Source of the DNA: Mycolicibacterium sp. TY81
GTDB lineage: Bacteria > Actinomycetota > Actinomycetes > Mycobacteriales > Mycobacteriaceae
Direction: 5' to 3'
DNA: 64,000 nucleotides
NCBI RefSeq assembly: GCF_018326285.1
Contig: NZ_AP023362.1
Location: 434,001-498,000, forward strand
Shown: positions 17,169 to 29,527 of the stretch, piece by piece
Numbering within the stretch: the stretch's first letter is position 1
Layout: each line of letters starts with the position of its first letter
Notes under the pieces: model-generated
The model's database searches: none
Told to the model about the DNA's origin: nothing
What the model saw: the letters and a program-made list of their open reading frames with translations, nothing else
Made by a program: the position numbers and the translations under genes

Positions 17169-17999
17169 GTGCTGCCGCATCCCCGAACCGGAGTGTTGTT
17201 CCCGTCCCCGGTGCCGCCCGGGTCGGGCTGGCCGGGTGATCCCGCCGTGGCCGACACCCCCGTCGCGCGGTCTGCGGCACAGGTGCGGGCGAGGGCCCGA
17301 CGCTGCACCGAGCTGATCGATCTCGACGCCCAGGTGTCGGTGTGCCGCGGCTGCCGGCGCCTGGTCACCTGGCGCGAAGATGTCGCAACGCGGACGCTGG
17401 CCAAGCGCAAGGCCTACGCGGCCGAGCCGTACTGGGGCCGGCCGGTGCCCGGCCTCGGTGTGGAGCGGCCGCGCATCTGGGTGCTGGGGTTGGCGCCGGC
17501 GGCGCACGGCGCCAACCGCACCGGCCGCGTGTTCACCGGTGACCGGTCGGGGGACTTTCTCTTCGCTTCCTTGCACCGGGTGGGGCTGGCCACCAGCGCT
17601 GTGAGCATCGACGCGGCAGATGGGCTGACCCTCAACGATATTCGCGTGGTCGCCGCCGTCAGATGCGCACCGCCCGACAACGCGCCGACACCCGAGGAAC
17701 GCGACACGTGCGAGCCGTGGCTGAGCGCGGAGTGGCGCCTGACGGGTCAGGACGTCCGGGTCGTCGTCGCTCTCGGTGGTTTCGCCTGGAAGGCCGCGCT
17801 GGACCTGACGGGAGCGGGACGGCCGTATCCGAAGTTCGGCCACGGAGTGCTGGCCGCGCTTCCCGACGGACGACGGCTGCTCGGCTGCTACCACCCCAGT
17901 CAGCAGAACACGTTCACCGGCCGGCTCACTCCGGCCATGCTCGATGACGTGTTCACCGTGGCCAAGGGAATCGCTTCCAGCCCGAAGGAGTTGGATTAG
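17169..17999 (+). CDS. udgB: Type-5 uracil-DNA glycosylase UdgB
   Basis: 276 residues from GTG at 17169. It is a family-5 uracil-DNA glycosylase with an iron-sulfur cluster: C in VCRGC and the later CAPP and CEPW cysteines supply ligands. The active-site loop [20 protein letters not shown] and the [13 protein letters not shown] motif are those of UdgB proteins. It corresponds to Rv1259. It excises uracil, ethenocytosine and hypoxanthine from double-stranded DNA, which matters in a GC-rich genome prone to cytosine deamination. It ends three bases before the next gene, probably an operon. Confidence 0.9.
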   Translation: MLPHPRTGVLFPSPVPPGSGWPGDPAVADTPVARSAAQVRARARRCTELIDLDAQVSVCRGCRRLVTWREDVATRTLAKRKAYAAEPYWGRPVPGLGVERPRIWVLGLAPAAHGANRTGRVFTGDRSGDFLFASLHRVGLATSAVSIDAADGLTLNDIRVVAAVRCAPPDNAPTPEERDTCEPWLSAEWRLTGQDVRVVVALGGFAWKAALDLTGAGRPYPKFGHGVLAALPDGRRLLGCYHPSQQNTFTGRLTPAMLDDVFTVAKGIASSPKELD

Positions 18000-18002
18000 A
18001 TC

Positions 18003-19055
18003 GTGCAGTTGTCAGTTCTTGATCTCGTCCCGGTCCGCAGTGACCAGTCCACCGCCGACGCCTTCGCCGCCACCGTCCGCCTCGCCAAGGCCGCCGACCA
18101 GTTGGGCTACCACCGCTACTGGGTGGCCGAGCATCACAACATGCCCCCGGTCGCCGCGACGAGCCCGCCGGTGCTCCTGGGGTACCTGGCCGCGCAGACC
18201 GACCGCATCCGGCTCGGTTCAGGTGGTGTGATGCTGCCCAACCACGCGCCGTTGGCGGTTGCCGAACAGTTCGCGCTCCTTGAGGCGGCAGCCCCTGGCC
18301 GGATCGACCTGGGTGTCGGGCGGGCGCCGGGCGCCGACCCCGTCACTTCGATCGCGCTGCGGGGCCCGGCCGGACGAACCGACGAGGACATCCAGCGCTT
18401 TCCCGAGTACCTCGACGACGTCGTCGCGCTGATGAGCCCCGGCGGCGTCAAGGTGTCTCTCGAGGGGCGAAACCTGTTGGACAAGAACTACATCCTGAAG
18501 GCCACCCCGGCCGCGGTGAGCCCGCCGAAGCTGTGGCTCCTCGGTTCGTCGATGTATTCGGCGCACCTTGCCGCAGCGAAGGGGCTGCCGTACGTGTTCG
18601 CCCACCACTTCTCCGGGCAGGGCACCGAGGAAGCCCTGGCCACGTACCGCGAAGAGTTCCGGCCCAGCGAATTCGCGGACAAGCCAACCACGTTCATGAC
18701 CGTCAACGCCTGCGTGGCCGAGACGCGCGACGAGGCCGAACAGCTGATCCGCCCCAACCTGCAGATGATGGCATGGCTGCGCACCGGCGAGCCGCTGCGT
18801 GCGCTGGATCTGGTCGAAGACTCGGAGCACAACCAGCTCACCGCCACGCAGCAGGCCATCGTCGCCGCGGGAATGGAGCGGGCCGTCGTCGGCGCACCCG
18901 CGGAGGCCGCGGACCAAATCCGCGACCTGGCATCGCATTTCGGTGTCGACGAGGTGATGGTCAGCCCCGTCGCCGCCGCTCGCCGGGGCTGCGATCCAGC
19001 CACCGCCCCGGCTCGCGAGACGACGCTACGGCTGCTCGCCGAGCAGCTGCTCTAG
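18003..19055 (+). CDS. LLM-class flavin-dependent oxidoreductase
   Basis: 350 residues from GTG at 18003, directly after udgB. A bacterial-luciferase-like TIM barrel: the N-terminal QLSVLDLVPV, RYWVAEHHNMP (family motif) and APGRIDLGVGRAPG are typical of the MsnO8-like alkanal-monooxygenase subgroup. It should use FMNH2 (or F420H2) to oxidise or reduce a small substrate. The substrate cannot be inferred. It occupies the position of an FAD oxidoreductase (Rv1260) in M. tuberculosis. The stop overlaps the end of the convergent nitroreductase-like gene by four bases. Confidence 0.88.
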   Translation: MQLSVLDLVPVRSDQSTADAFAATVRLAKAADQLGYHRYWVAEHHNMPPVAATSPPVLLGYLAAQTDRIRLGSGGVMLPNHAPLAVAEQFALLEAAAPGRIDLGVGRAPGADPVTSIALRGPAGRTDEDIQRFPEYLDDVVALMSPGGVKVSLEGRNLLDKNYILKATPAAVSPPKLWLLGSSMYSAHLAAAKGLPYVFAHHFSGQGTEEALATYREEFRPSEFADKPTTFMTVNACVAETRDEAEQLIRPNLQMMAWLRTGEPLRALDLVEDSEHNQLTATQQAIVAAGMERAVVGAPAEAADQIRDLASHFGVDEVMVSPVAAARRGCDPATAPARETTLRLLAEQLL

Positions 19056-19498
19056 CGGGGCGTCAGCGCGACCACCGGGATCGGCCGGGTGGTGCGCTTC
19101 TGATATCCCGCGTACCGGTTGGCGTTGTTCTTGTTCACGATCTGCCACAGCCGCGCGTAGTCGGGGTCGTCCTTGCCGACCACGCGCGCGGTCACCGGGA
19201 TCCGCTTCGTCCCGACGTTGATCTCGATGTCGGGCTTGGCCTTCAGGTTGAAGTACCAGCCGGGCGCCGTCGGCTCGCCGCCCTTGGACGCGACCACAAG
19301 GTAGGCGTCGCCGTCCTTCGCGTAGGTCAGCGATGTGGTGCGTGCCAGGCCCGTCTTGGCGCCGACGGTGTGCAGCAGCAGGCTCGGCGGGACGCCGGGG
19401 AACTGGTGCCCGATCCGGCCTTCGGTCTTCTGGTAGATCCGGTCGTGCATTTTCAGCAACGGGAGACCGAGGTATTTCTCCCACAGGGGCATGCTCAT
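19052..19498 (-). CDS. Deazaflavin (F420)-dependent nitroreductase-family protein
   Basis: 148 residues of the Ddn-type split-barrel family, matching Rv1261c in position. Motifs include LLHTVGAKTGLARTTSLTY and GGEPTAPGWYFNLKAKPDIEI, which form the F420-binding face in Ddn. It presumably reduces quinones or other small compounds with F420H2. The start ATG overlaps the stop of the upstream HIT gene (ATGA), so the two are co-translated. Confidence 0.9.
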   Translation of the reverse strand: MSMPLWEKYLGLPLLKMHDRIYQKTEGRIGHQFPGVPPSLLLHTVGAKTGLARTTSLTYAKDGDAYLVVASKGGEPTAPGWYFNLKAKPDIEINVGTKRIPVTARVVGKDDPDYARLWQIVNKNNANRYAGYQKRTTRPIPVVALTPR

Positions 19499-19941
19499 GG
19501 CTGCAAGTCTGCCTGCGGATCAGACAGCCGCGCCACCGCCTCCAGTAGGATCTTTCCGCTGGTCTCCCGGTCCGGATCACGGCGCAGCAGCATCCCTTTG
19601 GCAAACGCCAGCTTGTCGCCCAGCTTGCGCGGGACGACGTGCAGGTGGATGTGGAACACCGTCTGAAATGCGGCTTTGCCGTCGTTGATCGCGACGTTGT
19701 TACCGTCGGCGTGGAGGCCGGACTCGCGCGACGCCTGGGCGATGCGCTGACCGAGCTTGGCCATACCGGCCACCACGTCCGGCGGGGTGTCGACGAGGTT
19801 CTCGTAGTGCTGCTTGGGGACCACCAGGGTGTGGCCGCGGGAGAACGGGCGAATGTCCAGGAACGCCACGTAGTCGGCGTCTTCGTAGACGCGCACCGCG
19901 GGCGCCTTCCCGGCGACGATGTCGCAGAACACACAGGCCAT
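19495..19941 (-). CDS. HIT-domain protein
   Basis: 148 residues from the ATG at 19939-19941 (MACVFCDIVAGKAPA), preferred to an ATG six codons upstream because HIT proteins begin with CxFC. The histidine triad HIHLHVVPR is present near residue 97, the catalytic site of nucleotide hydrolases and transferases. Corresponds to Rv1262c. Zinc may bind the N-terminal cysteines. It is first in a two-gene unit with the deazaflavin oxidoreductase. Confidence 0.92.
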   Translation of the reverse strand: MACVFCDIVAGKAPAVRVYEDADYVAFLDIRPFSRGHTLVVPKQHYENLVDTPPDVVAGMAKLGQRIAQASRESGLHADGNNVAINDGKAAFQTVFHIHLHVVPRKLGDKLAFAKGMLLRRDPDRETSGKILLEAVARLSDPQADLQP

Positions 19942-19965
19942 CAGTTCACGGTAGGCCAACCGGGG

Positions 19966-20433
19966 TCAGACGTTGGAGGCCGCCCACTCCGACAACCGGC
20001 GGTCGCGTTCGGCGGCGTCGACCTCTTCGACGCGCGTCATCACCGCCCAGCGCTGGCCGAATGGATCGATGATCGACGCGAACCGGTCACCGGTGACGAA
20101 AGTCTGTGTCGCTTCCCGGATCGTCGCGCCGGCCCGCTCGGCGCGGTCGACCACCGCGTCGACATCGGGGCAGTACAGCACCACCGAATGCGTGACCGGA
20201 CCGCTGCGGGGCGGCGCCACCAGTTCGTAATCGGGGTTGGGATCGGACAGTTGCAGCCGGCCGGTACCGAAGTCCAGCTCGGCGTGGGCCACCTTGCCGT
20301 CGCTCGCGTCCATCTTCTCGATCAGCCGCGCGCCGAACACCTCGACGTAGAAGTCGATCGCGGCGGCGGCCCCATCGATCACCAGGAACGGGGTGAGGCT
20401 GGTGTAGCCCTGGGGAATTGGTTGCACGCTCAT
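19966..20433 (-). CDS. VOC/glyoxalase-fold protein (PhnB-like)
   Basis: 155 residues of the vicinal-oxygen-chelate fold: TPFLVIDGAAAAIDFYVEVF at the start and DRFASIIDPFGQRWAVMT near the end are typical of PhnB/YdcF-type glyoxalase-superfamily members. Metal ligand residues are not fully conserved, as in many PhnB proteins. It lies just upstream of the HIT gene on the same strand with a 24-base gap. Substrate unknown. Confidence 0.88.
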   Translation of the reverse strand: MSVQPIPQGYTSLTPFLVIDGAAAAIDFYVEVFGARLIEKMDASDGKVAHAELDFGTGRLQLSDPNPDYELVAPPRSGPVTHSVVLYCPDVDAVVDRAERAGATIREATQTFVTGDRFASIIDPFGQRWAVMTRVEEVDAAERDRRLSEWAASNV

Positions 20434-20460
20434 GGCACCCAGTTTCGTAGGGTCAATGGT

Positions 20461-21288
20461 GTGGCGGCTTGGAAAAACCCGACAACAGCTCCCAAGCTGG
20501 GTGTGGTCGGCCGTGCCAATACCGGCTCGGTGTTCGATCTGCAGCAGTGGCAGCCGTCCGCCGCGGCAGCGGTCTGGGTCGAGAACTTCTGGTCCGTCAC
20601 TTGGGATTTACGGGACGCCGAGCCGTTCGACAGCACCGTGATCACCTTTCCCGCGGTGCACCTGACGCACGAGTGGGGCACCGACGAGGTCCGGCACGGT
20701 CACCGGTTGCCGGCGACGCTGGTGCACGGCGTGGTCGAGCGGGTGTTCACCACCACGCTGTCGGGGGCAGGTTCGGTGGTGGGCGCCAGATTCCGGCCCG
20801 GCGGCTTCGCGGCCCGGTTCGGCCGGGACGCCGGCGCGCTGACGGGCCGCGTGCTCCCGGTGGGTGCGGAATTACTGGGCGCCGCAGTCCCTTTCGCCAA
20901 CGATATCGACCGGGCCGCAGCGGCTCTCGACGCCGCGATCGGCAACCACACCGATGTGGACGCCACGTATCGCGACCTGACGCGATTGCTCGACCGGGTT
21001 CGCGCCGATTCACAGCTGCACCGGGTCGAGCAGGTGATGGCGCTGTCTCCCTGGAGTGAGCGGACCACGCAGCGGGTGTTTCGCCGGTACGTCGGGGTGC
21101 CGGTGAAATGGGTGCTGTGCCGCTACCGTCTGCAGCACGCGGCACTGCAGATCGAGACAGTGCCGGACCTCGACTTCGCCGACCTGGCAGTGCGATTGGG
21201 TTGGTACGACCAAGCGCACTTCATCAACGACTTCCACGCGATGCTCGGCTGCACGCCGGGGGAGTACGCCACAAAACACCGCCGATGA
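20461..21288 (+). CDS. AraC-family transcriptional regulator
   Basis: 275 residues from the GTG at 20461; the frame is open further upstream, but that DNA encodes the VOC protein on the other strand. The N-terminal half is a DUF6597-type sensor region (VWVENFWSVTWDL). The C-terminal AraC HTH includes SPWSERTTQRVFRRYVGV and FADLAVRLGWYDQAHFINDF. It is divergent from the VOC gene, and its stop lies 17 bases before the amiB2 start, so it may regulate either or both. Confidence 0.85.
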   Translation: MAAWKNPTTAPKLGVVGRANTGSVFDLQQWQPSAAAAVWVENFWSVTWDLRDAEPFDSTVITFPAVHLTHEWGTDEVRHGHRLPATLVHGVVERVFTTTLSGAGSVVGARFRPGGFAARFGRDAGALTGRVLPVGAELLGAAVPFANDIDRAAAALDAAIGNHTDVDATYRDLTRLLDRVRADSQLHRVEQVMALSPWSERTTQRVFRRYVGVPVKWVLCRYRLQHAALQIETVPDLDFADLAVRLGWYDQAHFINDFHAMLGCTPGEYATKHRR

Positions 21289-21305
21289 TGGGTAATCTGC
21301 GCCGC

Positions 21306-24206
<2,901 letters not shown>

Positions 24207-24248
24207 GTGCCCATTCTGCGGGGCTGCCAGGCGCGATAGGTTGGCCGG

Positions 24249-25328
24249 GTGAGTGAACAAGCTGCCGAGCCGGTCGACCGTGCCGAGCTGATCGACTGGC
24301 TGCTGTCCGAGGGGTTCACCGAGGACCAGATCAACGAGTCGTTCGCGCCGATGCTGCTGCCTTCGCGGCGGGCGTTGGGTGATGACGGCACCAGGTTGTC
24401 GGCCCGGCAGATCAGCGAGCGGTGGGGCGTGAATCTGGACCTGCTGCAACGAATTCTGCATGCAGCCGGCCGGCCCCGGTCCGAAGACCTGGACGCCGAG
24501 CTGTTCCTGCCGGTCGACAGTGACCTGGTCGGCTATGCCCAGCGGTTTCTCCGGCTCGGCCTGCCGGAGGATCAGGTCGTCGCGGTCGTTCAGGTCATGG
24601 CCGAAGGTCTGTCTCGCACCGTCGAGGTCATGCGTTTTGCGGCGTTGTCCGCGATTCTGCAACCGGGCGTCAGCGAACTCGACGGCGCGAAAGCCACCGC
24701 GGCGCTGATCGGCGAGGCTGCACCGCTGCTCGGGCCGATGATCCAGGACATGCTCCGTACCCAGTTGTTGCACGCCATGCTGGAAGAGGAGGTCAGCGCC
24801 ACCGAACGGATGGCCGGACGGCCGCTGCCCGGGTCCGGGCAGGTGTCGGTGGCCTTCGCCGATCTCGTCGGGTTCACCAGTCTGGGGGAGGAACTGCCGC
24901 CGGAGGATTTGGAGCAGCTGTCGCAGCGGCTGGCCGATCTTGCGCGCGATCTCGCCGAGCCGCCGGTGCGGTTCGTCAAGACCATCGGGGATGAGGTCAT
25001 GCTGGTCAGCGCTGAGCCGGTCCCGCTGCTCAACATGGTGCTGCAGCTCGTCGACGCGGCCGAGAAAGACGAATTCCTGCCGCGCCTCAAGGCGGGCATG
25101 GCGACGGGCCCGGCGGTGAGCCGGGCCGGTGACTGGTTCGGCAGGCCGGTCAACCAGGCCAGCCGGGTCACGGGAGTGGCCCGCCCCGGGTCGGTTCTGC
25201 TGGCTGAATCCGCACGTGAGGCAGTCGGCGACGCACCGGATTTCGAGTGGTCTTTCGCCGGTGCACGACGGCTCAAAGGCATCCGTGACGAGGTGAAACT
25301 GTTCCGCGCCCGCCGCGGCGGGGAGTAG
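24249..25328 (+). CDS. Class III adenylate cyclase with autoinhibitory N-domain
   Basis: 359 residues from GTG at 24249. The N-terminal ~190 residues are the helical regulatory domain of the Rv1264-type cyclases, which senses acid pH. The catalytic domain from about residue 195 shows the metal-binding aspartates in [13 protein letters not shown] and [11 protein letters not shown], the substrate-defining lysine in VKTIG, and [10 protein letters not shown] with the transition-state residues. It makes cAMP from ATP in the cytosol as a homodimer. Gene order matches Rv1263-Rv1264 apart from the inserted mycolyltransferase and glycosylase genes. Confidence 0.92.
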   Translation: MSEQAAEPVDRAELIDWLLSEGFTEDQINESFAPMLLPSRRALGDDGTRLSARQISERWGVNLDLLQRILHAAGRPRSEDLDAELFLPVDSDLVGYAQRFLRLGLPEDQVVAVVQVMAEGLSRTVEVMRFAALSAILQPGVSELDGAKATAALIGEAAPLLGPMIQDMLRTQLLHAMLEEEVSATERMAGRPLPGSGQVSVAFADLVGFTSLGEELPPEDLEQLSQRLADLARDLAEPPVRFVKTIGDEVMLVSAEPVPLLNMVLQLVDAAEKDEFLPRLKAGMATGPAVSRAGDWFGRPVNQASRVTGVARPGSVLLAESAREAVGDAPDFEWSFAGARRLKGIRDEVKLFRARRGGE

Positions 25329-25395
25329 CTGCGGCACCGATGCCCCTCGTATACCGGCTTGCACGAAGGCCGAGACGCGGCTTACATGGGTAGGC

Positions 25396-26196
25396 ATGCC
25401 AGACATTGATCGTCGCAGCATGCTGTCGATGGCGGGGCTGGGCCTGCTGGCCGCCACGCTTCCCAGGGCCGAGGCCCACGCTGATACGCCCGGAAAACTC
25501 ATCTTCGAGGACAACTTCGACGGCCCTGCCGGATCGTCGCCCGACACCTCGAAATGGGAGATCGCGACGGCCCGTGAGTCGATGGAGAACCCGACGTATT
25601 GGGAGATGCCCGAACGCGTCGGCCAGTACCGGAACGACCGCAAGAACCTGTTCCTGGACGGTAAGTCCAACCTAGTGATCCGGGCGGCCAAGGACGGGAA
25701 CACGTACTACAGCGGCAAGATTTTCGGCACCTTCAAGGCCGGCATCGGCCATACCTTCGAGGCCCGGATCAAGCTCAACTGTCTGACGCCGGGCTGCTGG
25801 CCGGCCTGGTATCTGGCCAACAACTCGCCCGGAATCGGCGGCGAGGTCGACATCATGGAGTGGTACGGCAACGGGAGCTGGGCCCACGGTACGACCGTGC
25901 ACGTCAACCTCAATGGCGGCGAACATGTTTCGCACAACATCACGCCGGACAGCGCCTGGCACAACTGGCGCTGCCAGTGGGACGACGCCGGGCTGCGGTT
26001 CTGGCTGGACTACACCGACGGCGCGCAACCGTACTTCAATGTCCCGGCAAAGTCGTTGCCCAACTGGCACTTCAACGACCCCGGCTACACGCTGTTCCCG
26101 ATCCTGGGCCTCGCCGTCGCCGGGTCCGGTGGCGGCGACCCGTCAGGGGGAACGTACCCGGCCGAGATGCTGGTCGACTGGGTGAAGATCTGGTAG
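25396..26196 (+). CDS. Secreted GH16-family endo-beta-glucanase-like protein
   Basis: 266 residues with a twin-arginine signal at the start (DRRSMLSMAGLGLLAA) and probable cleavage after AEAHADT. The GH16 catalytic motif GEVDIMEWYG (E-x-D-x-x-E) lies near residues 152-161, and the surrounding CWPAWYLANN and HNWRCQWDD stretches form the beta-jelly-roll cleft. It should hydrolyse beta-1,3 or mixed glucans outside the cytoplasm. Its stop abuts the convergent copper ATPase stop. Confidence 0.9.
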   Translation: MPDIDRRSMLSMAGLGLLAATLPRAEAHADTPGKLIFEDNFDGPAGSSPDTSKWEIATARESMENPTYWEMPERVGQYRNDRKNLFLDGKSNLVIRAAKDGNTYYSGKIFGTFKAGIGHTFEARIKLNCLTPGCWPAWYLANNSPGIGGEVDIMEWYGNGSWAHGTTVHVNLNGGEHVSHNITPDSAWHNWRCQWDDAGLRFWLDYTDGAQPYFNVPAKSLPNWHFNDPGYTLFPILGLAVAGSGGGDPSGGTYPAEMLVDWVKIW

Positions 26197-28308
26197 TTAC
26201 CTGCTCGGTTTGAAACTGCGGAGCCGCAGGCTGTTGCTCACGACGAACAGTGAGCTGAAAGCCATTGCCGCACTGGCGATCATCGGGTTCAGCATGCCCG
26301 CGGCCGCCAGCGGAATCGCCGCGACGTTGTAGGCGAACGCCCAGAACAGGTTGCCCTTGATGGTCTTGAGGGTGGCGCGGGACAGCCGGATCGCGTCGCC
26401 CGCCGCCCGCAGGTCGCCACTGACCAGGGTCAGGTCCGAGGCCTCGATCGCCACATCGGTGCCGGTGCCCATGGCCAGTCCCAGGTCGGCCTGGGCAAGG
26501 GCGGCAGCATCATTCACGCCGTCGCCGACCATCGCCACGACCCGGCCCTGATCCTGCAGGCGCTTGATCTCGTCGACCTTGTCCGCGGGCAGCACCTCGG
26601 CGATCACCGTCGCGATGCCGACTTCGGCGGCCACCGCGCCGGCCGCGCGGGCGTTGTCGCCGGACAGCAGGACCGGGGTCAGTCCCAGCTTCTCGAGGTC
26701 GGCAATGGCTTCGGCGGCAGTGTCTTTCACCTTGTCGGACACCACGATGACGCCGGCTGTGGCGCCGTCGATCGCGACCCACACCGGGGTACGGCCTTCC
26801 GCCTCAGCCGTGTGCGCAACGTTCTCCAACTCCGGGGTGGCATTGGTGGCCAGCCAGCTGTACCGCCCGACGGCGACCTCGTGACCGTCGACTACGCCGG
26901 TGACGCCGCGGCCGTCGTGGTTGACGAAGTCGGTGACCGTCGGTAGCGGCCCGTCGGCGGCGGCCCGGGCCGCGATGGCCTGGGCGATGGGGTGTTCGGA
27001 TGCGTGCTCCAAGGCTCCGGCGAGCCGTAACACGTTGTCGGACTGGGCATGTACTGCCGCCACCGTCATTTTCCCGGTCGTCACCGTTCCGGTCTTGTCC
27101 AGCACGACGGTGTCGACCTTGCGGGTCGATTCGAGTACTTGCGGGCCCTTGATCAGGATGCCCAGCTGCGCGCCGCGGCCGGTGCCGACCAGCAGGGCCG
27201 TCGGTGTGGCCAGGCCCAGGGCGCAGGGGCACGCGATGATCAGCACCGAAACGGCGGCGGTCAGCGCGGCACTCACCGTGCCGCCGGCGACCAGCCAGCC
27301 GATCAACGTCAGCAGCGCCAGCCCGATCACCACCGGCACGAACACCGCCGACACCCGGTCGGCGAGGCGCTGCACGTCGGCCTTGCCGCTCTGCGCATCG
27401 GCCACCAGGCGCGCCATCTGCGCCAGCTGGGTGTCGGCGCCGACACGGGTGGCCTTGACCTCAAGGCGCCCACCGGCATTCACCGTTGCGCCGGCGAGCT
27501 GATCGCCCGGGCCGACCTCGACAGGCACCGATTCGCCGGTCAACATCGACGCGTCGACGGCAGACGTTCCCGTCACCACCACGCCGTCCGTGGCGATCTT
27601 CTCGCCCGGGCGGACCACAAAGACATCTCCGACAGCCAGGTCCTCGATGGGCACCCGGGTTTCGTGGCCGTCACGGAGCACCGCGACGTCCTTGGCGCCG
27701 AGATCTAGTAGCGCGCGCAGCGCGGCCCCGGACTGCCGCTTGGCACGGGTCTCGAAGAACTTGCCGGCGAGAATCAAGGTCGTGACGGTGGCGGCGACCT
27801 CGAGGTAGAGGTGGTCGCTGCCCATGGCCAGCATCCATACCGACCACAGGTACGACGTGAGCACACCCAGCGACACCAGGGTGTCCATCGTCGCCGCGCC
27901 GTGCCGCAGGTTGGTCCACGCGGCATGGTGCAGCGGCCAGGCGCCCCAGAACACCACGGGTGTGGCGAGGGCCAGCGCCCACAGCGCCCAGTGCGGGAAT
28001 TGCAGGGCCGGAATCATCGACAGCGCGATGACGGGGATCGTGAGGGCCAGTGACGCCAGCAGGCGCGGCAGGTAGGCCGGTTCGGCGGGGGTATCGGCCT
28101 TGTCGACGCTCGCGGTGTAGCCGGTGGCCTCGACGGCCGCGACAAGATCGTCGGTGGTCACGCTGTCCGGGTAGGTGATGGCCGCCTGTTCGGTCGCGAA
28201 GTTCACGCTGGCGTGAACACCGTCGATCCGGTTGAGCCGCTTCTCGATTCGGGCCGCACACGACGCACACGTCATGCCGCCCACGGACAGGGTGACCGAC
28301 GTGGTCAT
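26197..28308 (-). CDS. Copper-exporting P1B-type ATPase (CopA/Ctp)
   Basis: 703 residues from the ATG at 28308, which overlaps the chaperone stop (ATGA). One N-terminal heavy-metal domain ([16 protein letters not shown]), eight predicted membrane segments, the CPC ion-binding motif in [16 protein letters not shown], the phosphorylation site [20 protein letters not shown] and the hinge [13 protein letters not shown] with an MxCxxC domain indicates monovalent copper (or silver) export from cytosol to envelope. It is expressed together with the upstream CopZ-like chaperone behind a CsoR-type operator. Confidence 0.93.
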   Translation of the reverse strand: MTTSVTLSVGGMTCASCAARIEKRLNRIDGVHASVNFATEQAAITYPDSVTTDDLVAAVEATGYTASVDKADTPAEPAYLPRLLASLALTIPVIALSMIPALQFPHWALWALALATPVVFWGAWPLHHAAWTNLRHGAATMDTLVSLGVLTSYLWSVWMLAMGSDHLYLEVAATVTTLILAGKFFETRAKRQSGAALRALLDLGAKDVAVLRDGHETRVPIEDLAVGDVFVVRPGEKIATDGVVVTGTSAVDASMLTGESVPVEVGPGDQLAGATVNAGGRLEVKATRVGADTQLAQMARLVADAQSGKADVQRLADRVSAVFVPVVIGLALLTLIGWLVAGGTVSAALTAAVSVLIIACPCALGLATPTALLVGTGRGAQLGILIKGPQVLESTRKVDTVVLDKTGTVTTGKMTVAAVHAQSDNVLRLAGALEHASEHPIAQAIAARAAADGPLPTVTDFVNHDGRGVTGVVDGHEVAVGRYSWLATNATPELENVAHTAEAEGRTPVWVAIDGATAGVIVVSDKVKDTAAEAIADLEKLGLTPVLLSGDNARAAGAVAAEVGIATVIAEVLPADKVDEIKRLQDQGRVVAMVGDGVNDAAALAQADLGLAMGTGTDVAIEASDLTLVSGDLRAAGDAIRLSRATLKTIKGNLFWAFAYNVAAIPLAAAGMLNPMIASAAMAFSSLFVVSNSLRLRSFKPSR

Positions 28309-28508
28309 GCTGGTTGGACGACGTCGTATCCGGCGTCTTCGATGGCGGCGGCAACGGCGGCCCGATCGGCCTCGCCGTCCACTCGTACGGTCCCGGCCTT
28401 GAGGTCCACCTCGACGCCGGTTACGCCGGGCAGCGGCTCGACAGCTGAGGTGATGGACGCGACGCAGTGTCCGCACGACATTCCCTGAACTTCAAGTACC
28501 TGACTCAT
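28305..28508 (-). CDS. CopZ-like copper chaperone
   Basis: 67 residues, a free-standing heavy-metal-associated domain with [11 protein letters not shown] at residues 9-19 (MxCxxC) and the ferredoxin-like betaalphabeta pattern. It carries Cu(I) to the ATPase encoded next. The start ATG at 28506-28508 is 11 bases from the operator, giving a very short leader. Confidence 0.92.
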   Translation of the reverse strand: MSQVLEVQGMSCGHCVASITSAVEPLPGVTGVEVDLKAGTVRVDGEADRAAVAAAIEDAGYDVVQPA

Positions 28509-28518
28509 GCCTGGAGTA

Positions 28519-28537
28519 TATACCCATAGGGGGTATA
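28519..28537 (-). promoter_or_regulatory. CsoR-type copper operator
   Basis: TATACCC-ATAGG-GGGTATA, a 7-bp-arm inverted repeat immediately upstream of the copper chaperone gene. TACCC/GGGTA arms with a short spacer match sites of the CsoR/RicR copper repressors. No csoR gene lies in this window, so the regulator acts from elsewhere. Confidence 0.8.
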
Positions 28538-28618
28538 GGTAGGGCTGTGATTCGGGTCTCGGATTCGAGTGTTGGTTGAATCTCTTCCTTTAGTCGCCTC
28601 GGGTGGCATCCTGGTTCC

Positions 28619-28831
28619 ATGGCGCGCAAAGAAATTGACCCGGTCCGGGCGAAGAGTGCCCTCGCGGTAGCGAAGGAACACCCGGGCATGCTGCTGTTCC
28701 TGGCGTCGCCGGTGATTGCCGCCATCGTCCTGGTCGGTGTCTTCGTCAGTCCGGGCTGGGCGGTGTTCCTGGCGTTGGTGGCGCTCGGTGTGGCCGTCTT
28801 CGGCGGTTCCGCGCTGTTGCGTAAGCGCTGA
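28619..28831 (+). CDS. Small membrane protein
   Basis: 70 residues, ATG at 28619. A basic N-terminus (MARKEIDPVRAKSALAVAKEH) is followed by about 45 hydrophobic residues forming two membrane helices and a basic end (LLRKR), so both ends probably face the cytoplasm. Codon usage fits. It lies divergently from the copper genes with 110 bp between starts. No family is recognised; it may be a subunit or stress-related peptide, but nothing in the sequence decides this. Confidence 0.65.
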   Translation: MARKEIDPVRAKSALAVAKEHPGMLLFLASPVIAAIVLVGVFVSPGWAVFLALVALGVAVFGGSALLRKR

Positions 28832-28879
28832 TAGAGCCCTTTTTGCGGCGTACGTTCGCTTGGGGTGAAAGGCCGTTTC

Positions 28880-28893
28880 GTTACAGCTGTAAC
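28880..28893. promoter_or_regulatory. Perfect 14-bp palindrome upstream of an RHH-like gene
   Basis: GTTACAGCTGTAAC lies 17 bases before the ATG at 28911, followed by GTGTAATCATGTAAG with a further half-site. Its position over the likely promoter suggests repression, plausibly by the product of the next gene. Confidence 0.65.
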
Positions 28894-28910
28894 GGTGTAA
28901 TCATGTAAGC

Positions 28911-29462
28911 ATGAGGCAACGTCATTCTGGCCAGGACCGCCGCGGCGGCTGGCAACAAGCGCAGCAGCCCGACGCGGGCGACGCCGCCGACTGGTTCGCC
29001 GGCCGGCTCCCGGAAGAGTGGTTCGCCGGCGACCCGGAGGTCACGGTGGACCGCGAGGAGATCGTGGTCATCGGGCGACTGCCCGAGCCGGAAAATCCGG
29101 AAACGACCGCCCGGGCCTCCGGGCGCGTGGCGCGCTTCCGGGAAGAGACCCGGTCCGAGCGCATGCGGATCGCCGACGAGGCCGAGGCCCGCTACGGCCG
29201 CAAAGTGGCCTGGGGCGTATCGGTGGGGGAGTCGGAGCGAATCCTGTTCACCCACTTGGCTGTCCCGGTGATGACCCGACTGAAGCAGCCCGAGCGTCAG
29301 GTCCTCGACACCCTGGTCGACGCCGGCGTGGCACGGTCGCGGTCTGATGCGCTGGCGTGGTCGGTCCGGTTGGTCGGCGAACATGCCGAGGAGTGGCTCG
29401 CGAAACTGCGTGACGCCATGACGGCGGTCGACGATCTTCGCGCCGAGGGTCCGCAACTCTGA
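28911..29462 (+). CDS. Hypothetical protein with ribbon-helix-helix-like C-terminus
   Basis: 183 residues. The C-terminal part, QVLDTLVDAGVARSRSDALA followed by WSVRLV, has the L-D-x-L-V-x-x-G-x-x-x-S-R-S-x-A pattern of ribbon-helix-helix DNA-binding proteins. The N-terminal 80 residues are charged and include two WFAG repeats (DWFAGRLPEEWFAGDPEV). No enzyme motif is seen. A perfect palindrome just upstream suggests autoregulation. This reading is inference from pattern only; an unrelated conserved family is the alternative. Confidence 0.65.
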   Translation: MRQRHSGQDRRGGWQQAQQPDAGDAADWFAGRLPEEWFAGDPEVTVDREEIVVIGRLPEPENPETTARASGRVARFREETRSERMRIADEAEARYGRKVAWGVSVGESERILFTHLAVPVMTRLKQPERQVLDTLVDAGVARSRSDALAWSVRLVGEHAEEWLAKLRDAMTAVDDLRAEGPQL

Positions 29463-29527
29463 TCAACCATTGACGTTCGCCGCCGCTCGGGTGCAGGCTC
29501 AAGGTACTGGCCCGATGGGAGCGCGTC

